DNA of 7,554 nucleotides. Source: Chloroflexota bacterium. Its GTDB lineage: Bacteria; Chloroflexota; Dehalococcoidia; Dehalococcoidales; UBA2162. Made by a program: the position numbers and the translations under genes. Under the pieces are notes generated by a model, which was not told the DNA's origin, searched no databases, and saw only the letters and a list, made by a program, of their open reading frames with translations. Where the stretch lies: the NCBI GenBank assembly GCA_016193545.1, contig JACPSA010000007.1, forward strand, positions 1 to 7,554, written 5' to 3'. Shown piece after piece: positions 5,130 through 7,554 of the stretch. How positions within the stretch are numbered: the stretch's first letter is position 1; every line of letters starts with the position of its first letter.

Positions 5130-7016
5130 ATGATTGGTTTCTGGAAACGCTACCGGGAAGTCCTCACATCGAAAGAGTTTTTTATCACCGCCACCACCGC
5201 GCTGCTCCTTCTGGTTAGTGCTATTCTGAGCCTGGCCGGAACTGGATACTGGGTTCATACTTCCGTAGCCCTCGCCGCCGTAGCTGTGGGCGGTACATCC
5301 ATTGTCATCAGTGCTATCGGAGGCATATTCCATCGCCAGATGAATGTCGACGAGCTGGTCTCTATTGCCATCATTGCCTCGGTAATCTTTGGAGAATATC
5401 TTTCCGCCGGTTTTGTTGCCTTCATGATGCTCTTCGGTAAAATACTGGAGGATTTCACGGCAGCACGGGCAAAGACAGCTCTGGAGGACCTCGGTAAGCT
5501 GGTGCCGGCTATTGTCTGTGTGCGCCGTGACGGAGAAGATTGTTCAGTGCCCATCGAGCAGGTGGTGCCCGGCGACCTGGTAATAACCAAATCCGGCGAA
5601 CGTATTGCCGTGGATGGAGCAGTGGTCAGCGGCCAGGCATCCGTGAACCAGGCATCCATTACCGGTGAATCTATGCCCGTAGCCAAGACCAAGGGCAGTG
5701 AAGTCTACGCCGGCACATTGAACGAGATGGGGGTGCTGGAAATCAAGACTACTAAAGTGGGTGATAGCACCACCTTAGGCCAGATGATGCACCTGGTAGA
5801 AGAAGCGGAAGAGAACCGTGCGCCGATTGTCCGCATTGCCGACCGTTACGCTAAGTATTTCACACCGGTAATTTTACTGGTTGCCGGCGGAGTTTATGCT
5901 GTCACCCGGAATGTAAACGCCGCTCTGGCAGTGCTCATCGTTGCCTGCCCCTGCGCTCTGGTTATAGCTACTCCTACGGCTATTATTGCCGGCGTCGCCA
6001 ATGGCGCAAGGCGGGGCATACTGATTAAAGGCGGCGCCCGTCTTGAAGCTGCCGGCAGGGTAACCGCCGTGGCCATAGATAAGACCGGTACCATTACCCT
6101 AGGCGAACCCACTGTGGTGAAGATTGCCACCTTTGATAAGGTGGCTGAACGGGAGGTCCTGGAATATGCGTCCATAGCCGAGAAGTCATCGGAGCACCTC
6201 CTAGGCAAAGCCATAATGAATAAAGCCAAGGAGCAGGGACTCAATACTCCTAATGCCGATGAATTTCATGTCGTTCCGGGGCAGGGTGCGGTCGCCAGGT
6301 TAAACGATAAACTGATAATGGTAGGTACCGAAGGTCTTTTACGAGACAACCATGTGAACCTGCCGGTTTCACTGGCGGCTACACTCAGTAGCTTGGAGGC
6401 AGAGGGACTGACTCCCCTGTTGGTAGCTTCATCCGGGCGGACCTTAGGCGTTATTGGAGTAGCGGACACTGTGCGTAAAGAGATGAGCCGGGCTATCCAG
6501 AACCTTAAAAGTAGCGGCGTCAAGAAAATAGTAATGATGACCGGAGATAGTCCGGAGATAGCCAAGCGTGTCGCCAGTGCCGTTGGCATTGAGGAATGGC
6601 AGGCTCGACTGCTTCCCCAGCAAAAGGTCGAGGGCATCAAAACGATGCAGCGTGATGGTTACAGTGTGGCCATGTTCGGTGACGGCATCAATGATGCGCC
6701 GGCATTGGCCCAGGCTGATGTCGGCGTGGCTATGGGCATCACCGGAACCGATATCGCCATGGACACGGCTGATATTGTCTTAGTAAAGGACGATGTCCTC
6801 AAAGCCGCCGACGCCATCAATCTCAGTCACCACACCCTGAAGACAATCCGACAAAATATTGTGTTCGCGCTCTTTTTCAACCTTCTCGGAATCGGATTGG
6901 CGGCCTCAGGAATACTGCTCCCCATCTACGCGGCCATTTTCCATAACCTCGGTTCGGTAGCCGTGGTCGTCAATTCGGCTAGACTGGTGACCGCTAAAAA
7001 CTTTATCAGGAAGTAA
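5130..7016 (+). CDS. P1B-type heavy-metal-translocating ATPase (metal efflux pump, probably Cu)
   Basis: This is a membrane pump exporting a metal ion with ATP hydrolysis. At 628 residues it is short for the family: there is no N-terminal metal-binding domain (no CxxC or His-rich head), and helices begin at about residue 17. Four hydrophobic segments (about 17-36, 44-66, 75-90, 92-106) precede the actuator domain with TGES (178-181). Two helices follow, the second carrying CPC (273-275). Then come phosphorylation motif DKTGT (317-321), TGD (471-473) and GDGINDAP (517-524), and two final helices. The last has HNLGS (605-609) and NSARL (615-619). Oddities: the nucleotide-binding HP dipeptide reads His356-Leu357, and HNLGS differs from the MxxSS signature of Cu(I) pumps and the DxG of Zn/Cd pumps. 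The operator and CsoR gene favour copper; another soft metal is possible. The ATG is set by AGGGGG 6 nt upstream. Confidence 0.95.
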   Translation: MIGFWKRYREVLTSKEFFITATTALLLLVSAILSLAGTGYWVHTSVALAAVAVGGTSIVISAIGGIFHRQMNVDELVSIAIIASVIFGEYLSAGFVAFMMLFGKILEDFTAARAKTALEDLGKLVPAIVCVRRDGEDCSVPIEQVVPGDLVITKSGERIAVDGAVVSGQASVNQASITGESMPVAKTKGSEVYAGTLNEMGVLEIKTTKVGDSTTLGQMMHLVEEAEENRAPIVRIADRYAKYFTPVILLVAGGVYAVTRNVNAALAVLIVACPCALVIATPTAIIAGVANGARRGILIKGGARLEAAGRVTAVAIDKTGTITLGEPTVVKIATFDKVAEREVLEYASIAEKSSEHLLGKAIMNKAKEQGLNTPNADEFHVVPGQGAVARLNDKLIMVGTEGLLRDNHVNLPVSLAATLSSLEAEGLTPLLVASSGRTLGVIGVADTVRKEMSRAIQNLKSSGVKKIVMMTGDSPEIAKRVASAVGIEEWQARLLPQQKVEGIKTMQRDGYSVAMFGDGINDAPALAQADVGVAMGITGTDIAMDTADIVLVKDDVLKAADAINLSHHTLKTIRQNIVFALFFNLLGIGLAASGILLPIYAAIFHNLGSVAVVVNSARLVTAKNFIRK

Positions 7017-7039
7017 TTTTTACCAAGGAGGGCCAAAAC

Positions 7040-7438
7040 ATGCACCGGAATTTTTACAACTACGATGTCGCCGAAGGGAAAAGCGCCGAAGCGGAAAAAT
7101 GGCTCAAAGAACGGGCTTCACGTCTGAAGGGTAGTCCCGGTTTTCTGGGTTGCTCCATTATGAAACATGCCGGGCACGGAGATGAAGCCGGCCATGATGA
7201 TTACGCTTTTATGCATGATTGGCGGAGCGGCGAGGACTTGCAGGCTTTCATGAAGAAGAATGCTACTACCAGCCGAGAATTCTTTGCTCCACCCAAGCTG
7301 AAAGGCAGCGTCAGCCACGCGCACTCGCATGAAGATGCCCACGAACATCCTCATGAGCATGAGGCGGCGGAGACGGAAGGTGGCGCTATCCGGGTGGAGT
7401 TCCGCGGCCACTACGAAGTAATTTTCCAGCTCCCCTAA
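7040..7438 (+). CDS. His-rich protein with an ABM-like (dimeric alpha-beta barrel) domain, probable metal-handling partner of the ATPase
   Basis: This is a 132-residue, probably cytoplasmic protein without signal peptide or membrane helix. A first strand (NFYNYDVAEG, 4-13) is followed by a helix (SAEAEKWLKERASRLKG, 15-31), GFLGCSIMKH (34-43), a strand (DDYAFMHDWRS, 53-63) and a helix (EDLQAFMKK, 65-73), as in antibiotic-biosynthesis-monooxygenase-like barrels. Between this core and a last strand (AIRVEFRGHYEVIFQLP, 116-132) lies a His-rich segment with seven His in 15 residues (93-107); further His are at 43, 46, 52 and 59 and the only Cys is Cys38. Inference: it buffers or passes the metal to the pump. 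A strong ribosome binding site (AAGGAGG, 7025-7031) lies 8 nt before the ATG. The gene starts 23 nt after the ATPase stop, so one operon under the CsoR-type operator is likely. Enzyme activity cannot be claimed, and I do not recognise a named family. Confidence 0.85.
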   Translation: MHRNFYNYDVAEGKSAEAEKWLKERASRLKGSPGFLGCSIMKHAGHGDEAGHDDYAFMHDWRSGEDLQAFMKKNATTSREFFAPPKLKGSVSHAHSHEDAHEHPHEHEAAETEGGAIRVEFRGHYEVIFQLP

Positions 7439-7444
7439 GCGGCC

Positions 7445-7554
7445 TCAGCCGACATATTTGTCCAGGGCTTCCTTCAGGCTTTGCCATTCCTTATCAGTGG
7501 CACCATTGTTGGCTGCCTGAGTCAGGCAGGATTCGATATGGTCTTCGAGCACTA
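7445..7554 (-). CDS. csoR: CsoR-family metal-sensing repressor, C-terminal 35 residues (partial)
   Basis: The reverse strand from the right edge reads ...VLEDHIESCLTQAANN, then a helix ending EALDKYVG and TGA (7447-7445). The H-x-x-x-C arrangement in a helix, followed by a loop and a final helix about 25 residues from the end, matches the C-terminal half of CsoR/DUF156 all-helical repressors. Mtb CsoR binds Cu(I) through Cys36, His61 and Cys65, and this His and Cys would be the last two. Having Cys at the last ligand site argues against RcnR (His there) and FrmR (no Cys there); having His argues against CstR. The first Cys and the N-terminus are outside the window. Role inferred: apo-repressor binds the operator at 5108-5127 and releases it on metal binding. 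It is convergent with the His-rich gene, only 6 nt apart, with no evident terminator between. Confidence 0.85.
   Translation of the reverse strand, partial: VLEDHIESCLTQAANNGATDKEWQSLKEALDKYVG

Noticed and set aside
5255..5692. 145-codon minus-strand open frame inside the ATPase gene
   Set aside because: It is a shadow of a long, motif-confirmed coding sequence; the translation is Ser/Thr/Ala-rich without domain structure.
7440..7451. CGGC-CTCA-GCCG hairpin between the convergent His-rich and csoR genes as a terminator
   Set aside because: The stem is only 4 bp with no T-tract on either side and part of it is csoR coding sequence; too weak to call.

Overview
The window most resembles the chromosome of a Chloroflexota bacterium, probably of class Dehalococcoidia. 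This is inferred from protein flavour, from the order apgM-like / lysC / TPR / gyrA, and from an ssrA-like 3' end of the kind used as an integration site in that group. No database search was possible, so the taxonomy is tentative.

Left part (1-3716, minus strand): four co-directional genes that look like one transcription unit, read from right to left. They are an ApgM-family protein with a TTG start that is a good candidate for the homoserine kinase of threonine synthesis, aspartate kinase (lysC), a TPR protein of unknown function, and the first 133 codons of DNA gyrase subunit A (gyrA, cut by the window edge). The junctions are tight: 6 nt between apgM-like and lysC, 60 nt between lysC and TPR, and 14 nt between TPR and gyrA, where the gyrA ribosome binding site overlaps the TPR stop codon. 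Inside lysC, a strong Shine-Dalgarno sits 5 nt before an in-frame ATG (codon 246), as expected for a separately translated regulatory beta subunit.

Middle (about 3790-5080): a tRNA-Pro(CGG) gene with a recognisable promoter, then an AT-richer block with accessory character. It holds a ribbon-helix-helix protein gene whose 3' end lies inside the tRNA, a relic resembling the 3' end of a tmRNA (ssrA) or tRNA gene, a DUF3592-like membrane protein gene, and a 41-bp imperfect direct repeat (33/41) whose two copies bracket the DUF3592 gene. The first copy starts inside the tmRNA-like end, so the block looks like decayed or minimal integrative-element DNA. No integrase is present in the window.

Right part (5081-7554): a compact metal-efflux module. 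A near-consensus promoter overlaps a 20-bp CsoR-type operator, which itself overlaps the ribosome binding site. It drives a 628-residue P1B-type metal ATPase and a 132-residue histidine-rich protein with an ABM-like fold. A convergent gene at the right edge encodes the C-terminus of a CsoR-family repressor retaining the His and Cys metal ligands. Expected logic: metal binding by CsoR releases the operator, the pump exports the metal, and the His-rich protein may buffer or deliver it. Copper is the leading guess, but the pump's TM8 motif is not the classical Cu(I) one.
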